The notes under the pieces were generated by a model. It was not told where the DNA came from. It saw nothing but the letters and a program-made list of their open reading frames with translations, and ran no database searches. From Sipunculus nudus (lineage: Eukaryota; Annelida; Sipuncula; Golfingiida; Sipunculidae): 64,000 nt of DNA. Position numbers and translations under genes: made by a program. The stretch is taken from NCBI GenBank assembly GCA_026874595.1, contig CM049308.1, positions 46,445,327 through 46,509,326 on the forward strand. The letters are read 5' to 3'. This document shows positions 1 to 12,905 of this stretch, one piece after another. Position 1 is the first letter of the stretch; the number at the start of each line of letters is the position of its first letter.

Positions 1-480
1 TAACATTATTAAATCAAGATTCAATTGAATACCCAAAATTAGTTCTGAATTTTTAAAATTTTATAAGTTATTAGTATAAATATAAAATTAGTACCTTAAA
101 TTTTGCCCAACTTTGACCATTTCACTTTTGTTTCATGTGAGCTCTGTTTATATAATTTTCATATCATGCACACATAAGGATTTCAGCTTTTTAGTTAAGA
201 AAGCTGAAAGAAATTGGCCAAAAATTGTAGCTTTTATTAATGTTTTTATGAGACCATGTCAGACCTTGGCTCTCTCCTGCCACTCTTGAGTCACCTGTAT
301 GTTGACCTTGTTGAACTTTCAGCAAATTATGCACGCTTGGGGCGAGGCATATACTGGGGCAGCAAGGCAGGTTATGGCCAGCCACAGTTGATCCAGGTGT
401 CCAACCCAACTCATCGGGGCTTACTCCATGTCCCCAACACTCTGCAGACCTCCTCAGCACTCATCACCACACGCGTAGTA
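1..480 (+). repeat. R1 middle-section fragment
   Basis: The first ~230 bases match the middle of R1 elsewhere (about 31,990-32,240): the AATCAAGATTCAATTG stretch, then CCTTAAATTTTGCCCAAC, then a TTTCA-rich stretch and CACACATAAGGATTT. Bases 250-480 resemble 32,270-32,390 and parts of 15,600-15,780, with a shared CCCCAACACTCTGCAGA. There is no head or tail here, so the copy is cut by the window edge. Short open frames on both strands look non-coding. Confidence 0.6.
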
Positions 481-875
481 TAACTGCACGAAACGGTTGC
501 CGACAGGGGGCGCTATATTCGGGCTCATACTCCCTAACGTACATGTAGCCTCTAGAAATGTCACAGAAAATGTCCTGGTGACTAGACATTTCGACATATA
601 CATACATCCCCCACGCACTGGAGCCCTTCATAATGTCGCATGTATTGACCCAGTGACTAGACATTTACACATACTGGACCAGCGCCGATTGGTGGCCCTT
701 GGACTATAAGAATATCAGTGAACATACTTGTAACATTTTGTCGTATGATATGTCATTTTTTATGATTATATATAAAATATAAATATATTTATATATGCAT
801 ACATTATAGATATAAGTACCAAACAGGCACCAATGGGCGGCGCTTGGAATAACAGTGAACAAATTTATAACAAAA

Positions 876-1196
876 GTGTCGTATGAGATATTATTATACG
901 TCGATTATATATAATATTTATGTATGTATATGTATATGGATATATGCATCTGTATGCATATAAGGAACAAGATATATATACATAACTTCTCGTGATACAA
1001 TCCCGACCACCTGTGCCCCCCCCCCCCCCATATGTCCCAGAAGATGTCCCAGTACCTTAGACATTTCGACTTTTCGACCTCTGCTCAAGATTGGTACTAA
1101 ACAGGCACCGATAGGCGGCGCTTCGAAGGTAAAAATAACAATGAAATGCTTTAATAACAATATGTCGTATGAAATGTTATCATTAAATGATTATAC

Positions 1197-1252
<56 letters not shown>

Positions 1253-2480
1253 TGATGTATTACATATCTAAATTTATATATAACCTCCAATGATACGTCT
1301 CCCACCACCTGGAGCTCTCCGAAATGTCGCAGATTATGTCCCAGACACTAGACATTTAGACATTTCCTGTACGGGCCGAGCTTGGTACTAGTCGCATACC
1401 GGTAGGCGGCGCTTGGACTATAAGAATAACAGTGGACATATTTATAACAAAGTCTCGTATGAGCTATTAATTAATAAATGATTATATATAATATTTATAT
1501 AGGTATATACTTATATGCATATCTGTATTTACATAAAGAACTACATATATTAATAACCGTTCCAGATGTCGCGGAAAATGTCGTAGTACCAGAGACATTT
1601 CGACACTTGACGCTCTGGTTCGCCCTCCGAAATGTCGCACATAATGTCCCTGAGACTAGACAGTTAGACATTTCCTGAAAGGGCCGAGATTGGTACTAGT
1701 CGGGCGCCGGTAGGCGGCGCTTGGACTGTAAGAATAACAGTGGACATATTTATAACAAAAGTGTCGTATGAGATATTATTATACGTCTATTATATATAAT
1801 ATTTATGTATGTATATGTATATGGATATATGCATCTGTATGCATATAAGGTACAAGATATATCAATATATACATAACTTCTCGTGATACAATCCCGACCA
1901 CCTGTGCCCCCCCCCCCCCATATGTCCCAGAAGATGTTCCAGTACCTTAGACATTTCGACTTTTCGACCTCTGCTCAAGATTGGTACTAAACAGGCACCG
2001 ATAGGCGGCGCTTTGAAGGTAAAAATAACAATGAAATGCTTTTATAACAATATGTCGTATGAAATGTTATCATGAAATGATTATACATAACAGTTATATA
2101 TATATATATATGATTTACTACATATCTAAATTTATATATAACCTCCAATGATACGTCTCCCACCACCTGGAGCTCTCCAAAATGTCGCAGGTAATGTCCC
2201 AGACACTAGACATTTAGACATTTCCTGTACGGGCCGAGCTTGGTACTAGTCGCGCGCCGGTAGGCGGCGCTTGGACTAAAAGAATAACAGTGGACATATT
2301 TATAACAAAGTCTCGTATGAGCTATTAATTAATAAATGATTATATATAATATTTATATAGGTATATACTTATATGCATATCTGTATTTACATAAAGAACT
2401 ACATATATTAATAACCGTTCCAGATGTCGCCGAAAATGTCGTAGTACCAGAGACATTTCGACACTTGACGCTCTGGTTCG
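876..2480 (+). repeat. ~885-bp block duplication within the 5' array
   Basis: The stretch starting GTGTCGTATGAGATATTA at 876 recurs at 1,761, and the block at 1,478 recurs at 2,336 (858 bp away), including the same 40-residue reading frame. Offsets of 885 and 858 bp equal about three ~290-bp units. This points to unequal exchange of a three-unit block. The main length difference is the (TA)n tract at 1,199-1,248, which is long in the first copy and short in the second. Confidence 0.75.
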
Positions 2481-3156
2481 AGTTTGGTATTACACCAGCG
2501 CCTGTAGGGGTTTTATTTAATTGCAAGAATAAAACGGGAACGTCATTCATATATGAAGTTATCAATGGAAATGGGGAACAGTGGAATAATAATAATAATT
2601 ATATATATATCTATATATATATATATATATATATATACATACATATATACATATCTTATGCATTTAAATATCAAAAAGATATTTTAATATATAGATAACT
2701 TCACGTGGTACATCCCCCAACTCCTGCAGCCCTCCAAAATGTCCCAGTGACTAGACATTTCCATATTTCCTGCTCCGGTCGAGATGGTTACTAGGCAGCA
2801 CCGATATGCCGCACTTGGACTGTAAGAACATTAATAAACCTTTTCAATAGCAATATATCGTACGAAATATTATTATTAAAGGATTATATTATTAATTTAT
2901 AAAATAATGTACCACATATATAAATATTTACATAACCTCTCGTGACACGTCCCCTACCCCCTCGAGGCCTCCGAAATATCGCAGAAAATGTCCCAGTTAT
3001 TCAGACATTTCCACTTTCCGCCCTCTACTTGTGAATGGTATAGCCTACTAAACGGACGCCTATCTTGGACTGTACAAATGACAATGAACTTTTTTAATGC
3101 ATGTGTCGTCTGCAACATTATTATGACAGAATTATATCTAAAATTTATATGTTTAG

Positions 3157-3158
<2 letters not shown>

Positions 3159-3246
<88 letters not shown>
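3159..3246. repeat. (TA)n microsatellite, the longest in the 5' array
   Basis: An uninterrupted AT dinucleotide run of almost 90 bp. Comparable runs lie near 1,199-1,248, 3,494-3,539, 4,044-4,119, 5,462-5,552, 14,396-14,421 and 15,015-15,061. All are self-complementary and could extrude as cruciforms. Their lengths in an assembly may be unreliable. Confidence 0.95.
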
Positions 3247-3247
<1 letters not shown>

Positions 3248-3492
3248 ATACACATAACTTCTCGTGATACATCCCCCACCCCGTGGAGCCCACCGAAATG
3301 TCACAGAAAATGTCCCAGGGACTAGACACTTCAACATTTCTCGCTTGGGCCGGGATTGTTACTAGACCGAGCCTCGATTTAGGCGGCGCTTGGACTGGTA
3401 GAACATGCAGTGGCGTATGCAGGATATGAAAATAGAGGGGGCGCAGCCCTAAAGTCGGGAAAGGGGGCTGTTCTGTGTCTTTTAGACATGTC

Positions 3493-3544
<52 letters not shown>

Positions 3545-4042
3545 AAACAACACTGTTACATATATATTAATAAATCATTTTTTTTAAATTATATTGATAT
3601 TCCACAAAGCCCTATCAGTAGGAAGCAAGCATATTTAGGCCTAAACTTGTTTGAATACACTGCGTGGCTGTTACATTGTCTCCTACTAAACATATCCAAT
3701 ATTGTTAGTTCGTGCATAATTATTATGATTATTATATGTAATTTTGTAAGGTATCCAGTTCAAATTGTTTATTATGTTAACCGTGGGACCCTCATCTATA
3801 CACATAACTTCTCGTGATACATCCCCCACCCCGTGGAGCCCACCGAAATGTCACAGAAAATGTCCCAGGGACTAAATACTTCAACATTTCTCGCTTGGGC
3901 CGGGATTGTTACTAGACCGGGCCTCGATTTAGGCGGCGCTTGGACTGGTAGAACATGCAGTGGCGTATGCAGGATATGAAAATAGAGGGGGCGCAGCCCT
4001 AAAGTCGGGAAAGGGGGCTGTTCTGCGTCTTTTAGACATGTC

Positions 4043-4124
<82 letters not shown>

Positions 4125-4378
4125 AAACAACACTGTTACATATATATTAAAAAATCATTTTTTTTAAATTATATTGATATTCCACAAAGCCCTATCAGTA
4201 GGAAGCAAGCATATTTAGGCCTAAACTTGTTTGAATACACTGCGTGGCTGTTACATTGTCTCCTACTAAACATATCCAATATTGTTAGTTCGTGCATAAT
4301 TATTATGATTATTATATGTAATTTTGTAAGGTATCCAGTTCAAATTGTTTATTATGTTAACCGTGGGACCCTCATCTT
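3243..4378 (+). repeat. Near-identical 550-bp tandem duplication
   Basis: Bases from about 3,246 recur from 3,796 with only scattered substitutions. Both copies include a (TA)n tract (3,494-3,539 and 4,044-4,119), a poly-T stretch and the ending CCGTGGGACCCTCATCT. The clearest difference is about 30 extra bp of TA repeat in the second copy. High identity implies a young duplication. No coding capacity is supported. Confidence 0.9.
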
Positions 4379-4390
4379 TATGTAATGCAT

Positions 4391-5460
4391 TAATTGAACA
4401 ACAACAAAAAACATGCATCAATAAGTGTAGTGTTGTAACTTAATTATCAGGATTAAGTTCAAGATGGTCAGCACACATGTAAAAGAACTTAAATGGATTA
4501 ACTGTTATATGTCCCTGATTCTGTCAAAGGGTACTACATCTATTTTTCATGTAGAGCTTCTGATAATGATTTCCATAATATAGGTTTTCGTAGATAAATT
4601 ATTTTTGCAGCAATTTAGTTCGAACTATAGCCAGTTGGAGTTAAAAAGAAATAAAGATAGTCTGACCTGAGGTAATTAATCTACATAAACACAAGAAATA
4701 TTAGAAGTGAAAATACTCATTGACTTTTATTTGCATACTTTTTTCAGATTTATATTATTATTGAAAATTTAGCTTTCAGACATAAAGCCTGGCCATCTAG
4801 CTCCAGTGACAATAGCTGGGTATTTAGAGGTGATTTTAATTACCCCAGAATCAAGAAACCGGAATCTTTCATATAAACTCTTGGTGTATTCCAGGGTACA
4901 TTTTAAAAATGAGGCATAGCAAGCGTCTAGTGGAAGTACAAATAGCTTGCATGGACTGTTTAACATTGGCCATGCACCATTATGTTACAGTACAATTATA
5001 GGTAAGTATATAATCTCTTCACTGTTCAGATTTATTTAAGAAATTTTCAAAGTCTGACACTCTTTACATTTACATTACAGACAATATCTTGCTAAGCTTT
5101 TGTTCTTTCTTAACAAAATTTCAACAAATCAACAAAACTAGTTTTTCTTTAGGTCAATAGAAACCTTTAGAACTGATAATAAATATACATTATTATATCA
5201 GATATGTATATATATATATATATATATTTTAACACTACAGACAAGGTCTTTCTTGTGTTTCTTCTTTCTTTTCCATATGGGAATAACATTACCATAACCG
5301 TGCACAGAGAAACATGAAAATATTTATTTACTGAAAGCGCCATATTTTATCTCAAATGAATGACTCCTATTTTATTGATTGACCACGTAACTCGGCTTTC
5401 AAATTGGGACAATTCTGATTTAATTGATATCACAAGCAAGCCGATCTTCCTTCATGCCGT
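4391..5460. other. AT-rich single-copy stretch without recognised gene
   Basis: No match to the repeat families of this window was noticed. It holds short T-runs, a 24-bp TA tract near 5,208-5,226 and one minus-strand open frame, listed separately. It may be intergenic or lie in an upstream kinase intron; the sequence does not decide. Confidence 0.5.
4769..4966 (-). other. Unrecognised 65-codon open frame
   Basis: An ATG-initiated minus-strand frame whose composition is less biased than its surroundings (Cys, Trp, Arg and Pro all present). I recognise no domain, signal peptide or motif. Length and a single frame are the only support. It could be an exon or old-gene fragment, or chance. No second copy was seen in the window. 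Confidence 0.12.
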
Positions 5461-5554
<94 letters not shown>

Positions 5555-6090
5555 ACAACAAGACAGCAAAATACAGTTGATATTTCAAGGTAAGTGATTA
5601 TATAACGAGTCCATGTAATGCTTGCACATCATGTTGGCGTCGCCAAACAGCCGGGTGGTCTATGCAAATGAGCCGTTCATCCTTCAGGACTTTCCAAACT
5701 GATTGATATTTTCATGTATACATTCACAATACTTCATATAATATATATGCATATATTATAGCCTTCCTTATTTCTTAAACCCATACATAATTGATAGAGC
5801 GTCTGACTGGGACCCGTCCAACTGGGACCCGTCAGACTGGAACCCGTACGGATGGGATCGAAAAAATCTGACCCGTTTACTTGAAACCTGTCTATTTGGG
5901 ATGGCACCGATATCTAGATAGACAGAACAAACGATACACACACATACATATGTATGTACATACATTTATATATATACATAAATATATATATATATATAAA
6001 TATAAGTATATATCTATATTTATATATATTTCATATATACATACAAATATATATAGCCCGCCTGTCCCAGAAACCCCTCGCATAGGGCCC
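5461..6090. repeat. TA microsatellite, 15-bp minisatellite and AT-rich spacer
   Basis: 5,462-5,552 is a (TA)n run. At 5,801-5,860 a ~15-bp unit of the type ACTGGGACCCGTC is repeated about 3.5 times with substitutions. 5,940-6,055 is TATA/CATA-rich simple sequence leading into the satellite. No gene is supported. Confidence 0.8.
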
Positions 6091-9000
6091 GGCGTATACT
6101 GGATGGAGCATATATTACAGGTTACAAACACTAACTGGAGTATTTCATGCCCGAAGGGTTAGGGTAACCCATATACTGGATGGAGCATATATTACAGGTT
6201 ACAAACGCTAACTGGAGTATTTCATGCCCGAAGGGTTAGGGTAACCTGTATACCGTATATAGTACATATTAATAGTGAAAAACACTAAATTTAGTATTTC
6301 CTGAATAAAGGATATGGGAATCCCGTATCCTGGATATAGCATATATTACCATAAACAAACACTTGCTGGAGTATGTCATGCATAGAAACCTCAGATATAC
6401 CATATATTCCTAGTGAGAAACACTTACTAGAGTATTTCATGCCTGAAGGGTTAGGGTAACCCGTATACTGGATGGAGCATATATTACAGGTTACAAACAC
6501 TTACTGGAATATTTCATGCCTGAAGGGTTAGGGTAACCCATATACTGGATGGAGCATATATTACAGGTTACAAACACTTACTCGAGTATTTCATGCCCGA
6601 AGGGTTAGGGTAACCCATATACTTGATGGAGCATATATATTACAGGTTACAAACGCTAACTGGAGTATTTCATGCCCGAAGGGTTAGGGTAACCCGTATA
6701 CTGGATGGAGCATATATTACAGGTTATAAACACTTACTTGAGTATTTCATGCCCGAAGGGTCAGGGTAACCCGTATACTGGATGGAGCATATATTACAGG
6801 TTACAAACACTTTCTAGAGTATTTCATGCCCGAAGGGTTAGGGTTACCCGTATCCCAGATATAGCATATATGAATACTGACTAACCCTTACTGGAGTATT
6901 TAATACCGGCAAACACTAACTTCACTTTTTCCTGTATGAAGGATTAGGGCAACCAATAGTCTGGTTATACCATATATTACTACTGTCAAACGCTAACTGG
7001 AGTATTTCATGCCCGAAGGGTTAGGGTAACCTGTATACCGTATATAGTACATATTAATAGTGACAAACACTAAATTTAGTATTTCCTGAATGAAGGATAT
7101 GGGAAACCCTTATCCCGGATATAGCATATATTACCATAAACAAACACTTGCTGGAGTATGTCATGCAGAGAAATCTCAGAAATACCATATATTCCTAGTG
7201 AGAAACACTTTCTAGAGTATTTCATGCCCGAAGGGTTAGGGTAATGCGTTTACTGATAGAGCATATATTTATTATGACAAACACTTACTGGAGTATTTCA
7301 TGTCCGAAGGGTTAGGGTTACCCTATCCAGGATGTAGCATATATTCGTACTTACAAACCATTACTGGGGTATTTCATGCCCGAAGGGTTAGGGTAACCCA
7401 TATACTGGATGGAGCATATATTACAGGTTACAAACACTTACTGGCGTATTTCATGCCCGAAGGGTTAGGGTAACCCACATACTGGATGGAGCATATATTA
7501 CAGGTTACAAACACTAACTGTAGTATTTCATGCCCAAAGGGTTAGGGTAACCCGTATACTGGATGGAGCATATATTACAGGTTACAAACACTTACTGGAG
7601 TATTTCATGCCTGAAGGGTTAGGGTAACCCGTATACTGGATGGAGCATATATTACAGGTTACAAACACTTACTGGAGTATTTCATGCCCGAAGGGTTAGG
7701 GTAACCCGTATACTGGATGGAGCATATATTACAGGTTACAAACACTTACTTGAGTAATTCATGCCTGAAGGGTTAGGGTAACCCGTATACTGGATGGAGC
7801 ATAAATTACAGGTTACAAACACTTACTGGAATATTTAATGCCTGAATGGTTAGGGTAACCGTATACTGGATGGAGCATATATTACAGGTTACAAACACTA
7901 ACTGGAGTATTTCATGCCCGAACGGTTAGGGTAACCCGTATACTGGATGGAGTATATTACAGGTTACAAACACTTACTTGAGTATTTCATGCCTGAAGGG
8001 TTAGGGTAACCCATATACTGGATGGAGCATAAATTACAGGTTACAAACACTTACTGGAATATTTAATGCCTGAAGGGTTAGGGTAACCGTATACTGGATG
8101 GAGCATATATTACAGGTTACAAACACTAACTGGAGTATTTCATGCCCGAACGGTTAGGGTAACCCGTATACTGGATGGAGTATATTACAGGTTACAAACA
8201 CTTTCTTGAGTATTTCATGCCTGAAGGGTTAGGGTAACCCGTATACTGGATGGAGCATATATTACAGGTTACAAACACTTAATCGAGTATTTCATGCCCG
8301 AAGGGTTAGGGTAACCCGTATACTTGATGGAGCATATATTACAGGTTACAAACGCTAACTGGAGTATTTCATGCCCGAAAGGTTAGGGTAACCCGTATAC
8401 TTGATGGAGCATATATTACAGGTTACAAACGCTTACTGGAGTATTTCATGCCCGAAGGGTTAGGGTTACCCGTATACTGGATGGAGCATATATTACAGGT
8501 TACAAACACTTACTGGAGTATTTCATGCCTGAAGGGTTAGGGTAACCTGATACTGGATGGAGCATATATTACAGGTTACAAACACTTACTGGAGTATTTC
8601 ATGCCCGAAGGGTTAGGGTAACCCGTATACTGGATGGAGCATATATTACAGGTTACAAATACTTACTGGAGTATTTCATGCCCGAAGGGTTAGGGTAACC
8701 CGTATACTGGATGGAGCATATATTACAGGTTACAAACACTTACTGGAGTATTTCATACCCGAAGGGTTAGGGTAACCCGTATACTGGATGGAGCATATTA
8801 CAGGTTACAAACACTTACTGGAGTATTTCATGCCCGAAGGGTTATGGTAACCCGTATACTGGATGGAGCATATTACAGGTTACAAACACTTACTGGAGTA
8901 TTTCATGCCCGAAGGGTTAGGGTAACCCGTATACTGGATGGAGTATAATACAGGTTAAAAACACTTACAGGAGTATTTCATGCCTGAAGGGTTAGGGTAA

Positions 9001-12000
9001 CCCGTATACTGGATGGAGCATACATTACAGGTTACAAACACTTACTGGAGTATTTCATGCCCGAAGGGTTAGGGTAACCCGTATACTGGATGGAGCATAT
9101 ATTACAGGTTACAAACACTTACTGGAGTATTTCATGCCCGAAGGGTTAGGGTAACCCGTATACTGGATGGAGCATATATTACAGGTTACAAACGCTAACT
9201 GGAGTTTTTCATGCCCGAAAGGTTAAGGTAACCCGTATACTTGATGGAGCATATATTACAGGTTACAAACGCTAACTGGAGTTTTTCATGCCCGAAAGGT
9301 TAAGGTAACCCGTATACTGGATGGAGCATATATTACAGGTTACAAACACTAACTGGAGTATTTCATGCCCGAAGGGTTAGGGTAACCCGTATACTGGATG
9401 GAGCATATATTACAGGTTACAAACACTTACTGGAGTATTTCATGCCCGAAGGGTTAGGGTAACCCGTATACTGGATGGAGCATATATTACAGGTTACAAA
9501 TACTTACTGGAGTATTTCATGCCCGAAGGGTTAGGGTAACCCGTATACTGGATGGAGCATATTACAGGTTACAAACACTTACTGGAGTATTTCATGCCCG
9601 AAGGGTTATGGTAACCCGTATACTGGATGGAGCATATTACAGGTTACAAACACTTACTGGAGTATTTCATGCCCGAAGGGTTAGGGTAACCCGTATACTG
9701 GATGGAGTATAATACAGGTTAAAAACACTTACAGGAGTATTTCATGCCTGAAGGGTTAGGGTAACCCGTATACTGGATGGAGCATACATTACAGGTTACA
9801 AACACTTACTGGAGTATTTCATGCCCGAAGGGTTAGGGTAACCCGTATACTGGATGGAGCATATATTACAGGTTACAAACACTTACTGGAGTATTTCATG
9901 CCCGAAGGGTTAGGGTAACCCGTATACTGGATGGAGCATATATTACAGGTTACAAACGCTAACTGGAGTTTTTCATGCCCGAAAGGTTAAGGTAACCCGT
10001 ATACTTGATGGAGCATATATTACAGGTTACAAACGCTAACTGGAGTTTTTCATGCCCGAAAGGTTAAGGTAACCCGTATACTGGATGGAGCATATATTAC
10101 AGGTTACAAACACTAACTGGAGTATTTCATGCCCGAAGGGTTAGGGTAACCCGTATACTGGATGGAGCATATATTACAGGTTACAAACACTTACTGGAGT
10201 ATTTCATGCCCGAAGGGTTAGGGTAACCCGTATACTGGATGGAGCATATATTACAGGTTACAAATACTTACTGGAGTATTTCATGCCCGAAGGGTTAGGG
10301 TAACCCGTATACTGGATGGAGCATAGATTACAGGTTACAAACACGTACTGGAGTATTTTATACCCGAAGGGTTAGGGTAACCCGTATACTGGATGGAGCA
10401 TATATTACAGGTTACAAACACTTACTGGAGTATTTCATGCCCGAAGGGTTAGGGTAACCCGTATACTGGATGGAGTATAATACAGGTTAAAAACACTTAC
10501 AGGAGTATTTCATGCCTGAAGGGTTAGGGTAACCCGTATACTGGATGGAGCATACATTACAGGTTACAAACACTTACTGGAGTATTTCATGCCCGAAGGG
10601 TTAGGGTAACCCGTATACTGGATGGAGCATATATTACAGGTTACAAACACTTACTGGAGTATTTCATGCCCGAAGGGTTAGGGTAACCCGTATACTGGAT
10701 GGAGCATATATTACAGGTTACAAACGCTAACTGGAGTTTTTCATGCCCGAAAGGTTAAGGTAACCCGTATACTTGATGGAGCATATATTACAGGTTACAA
10801 ACACTAACTGGAGTTTTTCATGCCAGAAAGGTTAAGGTAACCCGTATACTGGATGGAGCATATATTACAGGTTACAAACACTAACTGGAGTATTTCATGC
10901 CCGAAGGGTTAGGGTAACCGTTATACTGGATGGAGCATATATTACAGGTTACAAACACTTACTGGAGTATTTCATGCCCGAAGGGTTAGGGTAACCCGTA
11001 TACTGGATGGAGCATATATTACAGGTTACAAATACTTACTGGAGTATTTCATGCCCGAAGGGTTAGGGTAACCCGTATACTGGATGGAGCATAGATTACA
11101 GGTTACAAACACGTACTGGAGTATTTTATACCCGAAGGGTTAGGGTAACCCGTATACTGGATGGAGCATATATTACAGGTTACAAACACTTACTGGAGTA
11201 TTTCATGCCCGAAGGGTTATGGTAACCCGTATACTGGATGGAGCATATTACAGGTTACAAACACTTACTGGAGTATTTCATGCCTGAAGGGTTAGGGTAA
11301 CCCGTATACTGGATGGAGTATATTAAAGGTTACAAACACTTACAGGAGTATTTCATGCCTGAAGGGTTAGGGTAACCCGTATAGTGGATGGAGCATATAT
11401 TACAGGTTACAAACACTTACTGGAGTATTTCATGCCCGAAGGGTTAGGGTAACCCGTATACTGGATGGAGCATATATTACAGGTTACAAACACTTACTGG
11501 AGTATTTCATGCCCGAATGGTTAGGGTAACCCGTATACTGGATGGAGCATATATTACAGGTTACAAACACTTACTGGAGTATTTCATGCCCGAAGGGTTA
11601 GGGTAATCCGTATACTGGATGGAGCATATATTACAGGTTACAAACACTTACTGTAGTATTTCATGCCTGAAGGGTTAGGGTAACCCGTATACTGGATGGA
11701 GCATATATTACAGGTTACAAACACTTACTGGAGTATTTCATGCCTGAAGGGTTAGGGTAACCCGTATACTGGATGGAGCATATATTACAGGTTACAAACA
11801 CTTACTGGAGTATTTCATGCCTGAAGGGTTAGGGTAACCCGTATACTGGATGGAGCATATATTACAGGTTACAAACACTTACTGTAGTATTTCATGCCTG
11901 AAGGGTTAGGGTAACCCGTATACTGGATGGAGCATATATTACAGGTTACAAACACTTACTGGAGTTTTCATGCCCGAAGGGTTAGGGTAACCCATATCCT

Positions 12001-12036
12001 GGATGGAGCATATATTACAGGTTACAAACACTTACT
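6091..12036 (+). repeat. 77-bp satellite array with telomere-like palindrome
   Basis: A head-to-tail array of a ~77-bp monomer, by length about 75-78 copies. Each monomer carries GGATGGAGCATATATTACAG, then GGTTACAAACACTTACTGG, AGTATTTCATGCCCGAA and GGGTTAGGGTAACCC. The last block is a perfect inverted repeat (GGGTTA/TAACCC around GGG) and contains the metazoan telomere word TTAGGG. The first ~1.3 kb (to ~7,400) is more diverged and the later part is homogeneous. Higher-order periods are visible: variant monomers reappear at 8,941, 9,705 and 10,473 (764 and 768 bp, ten monomers), at 7,800 and 8,028 (228 bp, three monomers), and at 6,251 and 7,036 (785 bp). No coding potential is evident. Confidence 0.97.
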
Positions 12037-12905
12037 CCTTTTCTTTCCTCATCATTTGATATTTTGCATGAACATGTATTGCCTCACTTCTAGCTACATA
12101 ATACCATGTGTGGCCTCCATGTACAAGAGTGCCACTTGTTGAATATTTGGTGAATACTGGCGATCATGTCTTTTAAATAAATTGTTCATGTGATATCTGT
12201 TGCTTATTAATGTTTGATGCCTTACACTGCTGAACATTGTGTGAGTTTGTGAACTCCAATCTCATAGTCATATGGAATTATCTGCTTTCATATATGGTCT
12301 CCTTTTCATGGGCTCTATTTGAAACCCTCCCCAATCACTGCATATATTATAATGGCCATATGTGAGAAACTGTTCTCTCACAGGCGGGTCCCACGTCTCA
12401 GAAACGGCAGGGTCGCTCCTACACAAACTTACAGAAAAAAACAAGTGCAAAACTTTTTATTTTGCCCCGAAAAAGAGGGGTCAGGAACCCCTCACCCTCC
12501 CACCCACTCATCTGACACTCCTTACATGTTTGTCAGTGTACATGACCTTTAGCCAAAGTAACAGACACATATATTACAAACAGTATCCTTCCTGTCTCCA
12601 ACCTATGATCATCTCAATTTTTAACTTTTGTGGCCCCCCTGGTGATCAGTCAGGATGTCTACATTCCTTTTACTATCACTGTTCATAACTTTGTCCGCCA
12701 TTTTGCACGCTGAGAAATTGCAATCAGATGGGCATTTTTTCAACATATTTACCAGGAGTCTGTCCTATAAATTTCCTATATACATGCCAGAAATTAAGAC
12801 CAGTGTAATGTCCACAAGTTATGGGCTTGAACATATTGGACTTTGTAAAAAATGAGGAAAAATAATTGCTTGATAAACATGAACCTTTTTGATGGTAAAG
12901 ACCTT
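12037..12905. other. Spacer: single-copy DNA then an R1 fragment
   Basis: 12,037-12,690 shows no match to the window's repeats. Around 12,465-12,500 a GCCCCGAAAAAGAGGGG hairpin occurs. 12,740-12,890 matches R1 middle sequence (TTTCCTATATACATGCCAGA.., then GGACTTTGTAAAAAAT). Open frames here are short and not recognisable. Confidence 0.5.

Larger units (their letters stand above)
481..4390 (+). repeat. Degenerate ~290-bp tandem array with GGCGGCGCTTGGA motif
   Basis: A unit recurs with motifs in fixed order: a GTCCCAG..CTAGACATTTCGAC stretch, a GGGCCGAGATTGGTACTAG-like stretch, GGCGGCGCTTGGA, AAGAATAACAGTG, then an AT-rich or (TA)n tail and ATACATAACTTCTCGTGATAC. The GGCGGCGCTTGG motif or a close variant lies near 838, 1,118, 1,408, 1,713, 2,010, 2,262, 3,383 and 3,933, mostly 250-305 bp apart. 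Units are diverged, and some have been re-duplicated in blocks. No gene is visible; open frames of repeated Y and I codons come from (TA)n. Confidence 0.75.

Noticed and set aside
3101-4385. Open frames rich in alternating Tyr and Ile
   Set aside because: Pure translation of (TA)n microsatellites.
5570-5600. Possible exon ending in AAGGTAAGTGA near 5,590
   Set aside because: A strong donor-like string, but the upstream frame is (TA)n-derived and no kinase sequence is encoded.
6091-12036. CRISPR-like regular repeats
   Set aside because: The whole 77-bp unit repeats with no unique spacers, and the genome is eukaryotic.
6091-12036. Interstitial telomere
   Set aside because: TTAGGG occurs once per 77-bp monomer rather than as a continuous hexamer array.
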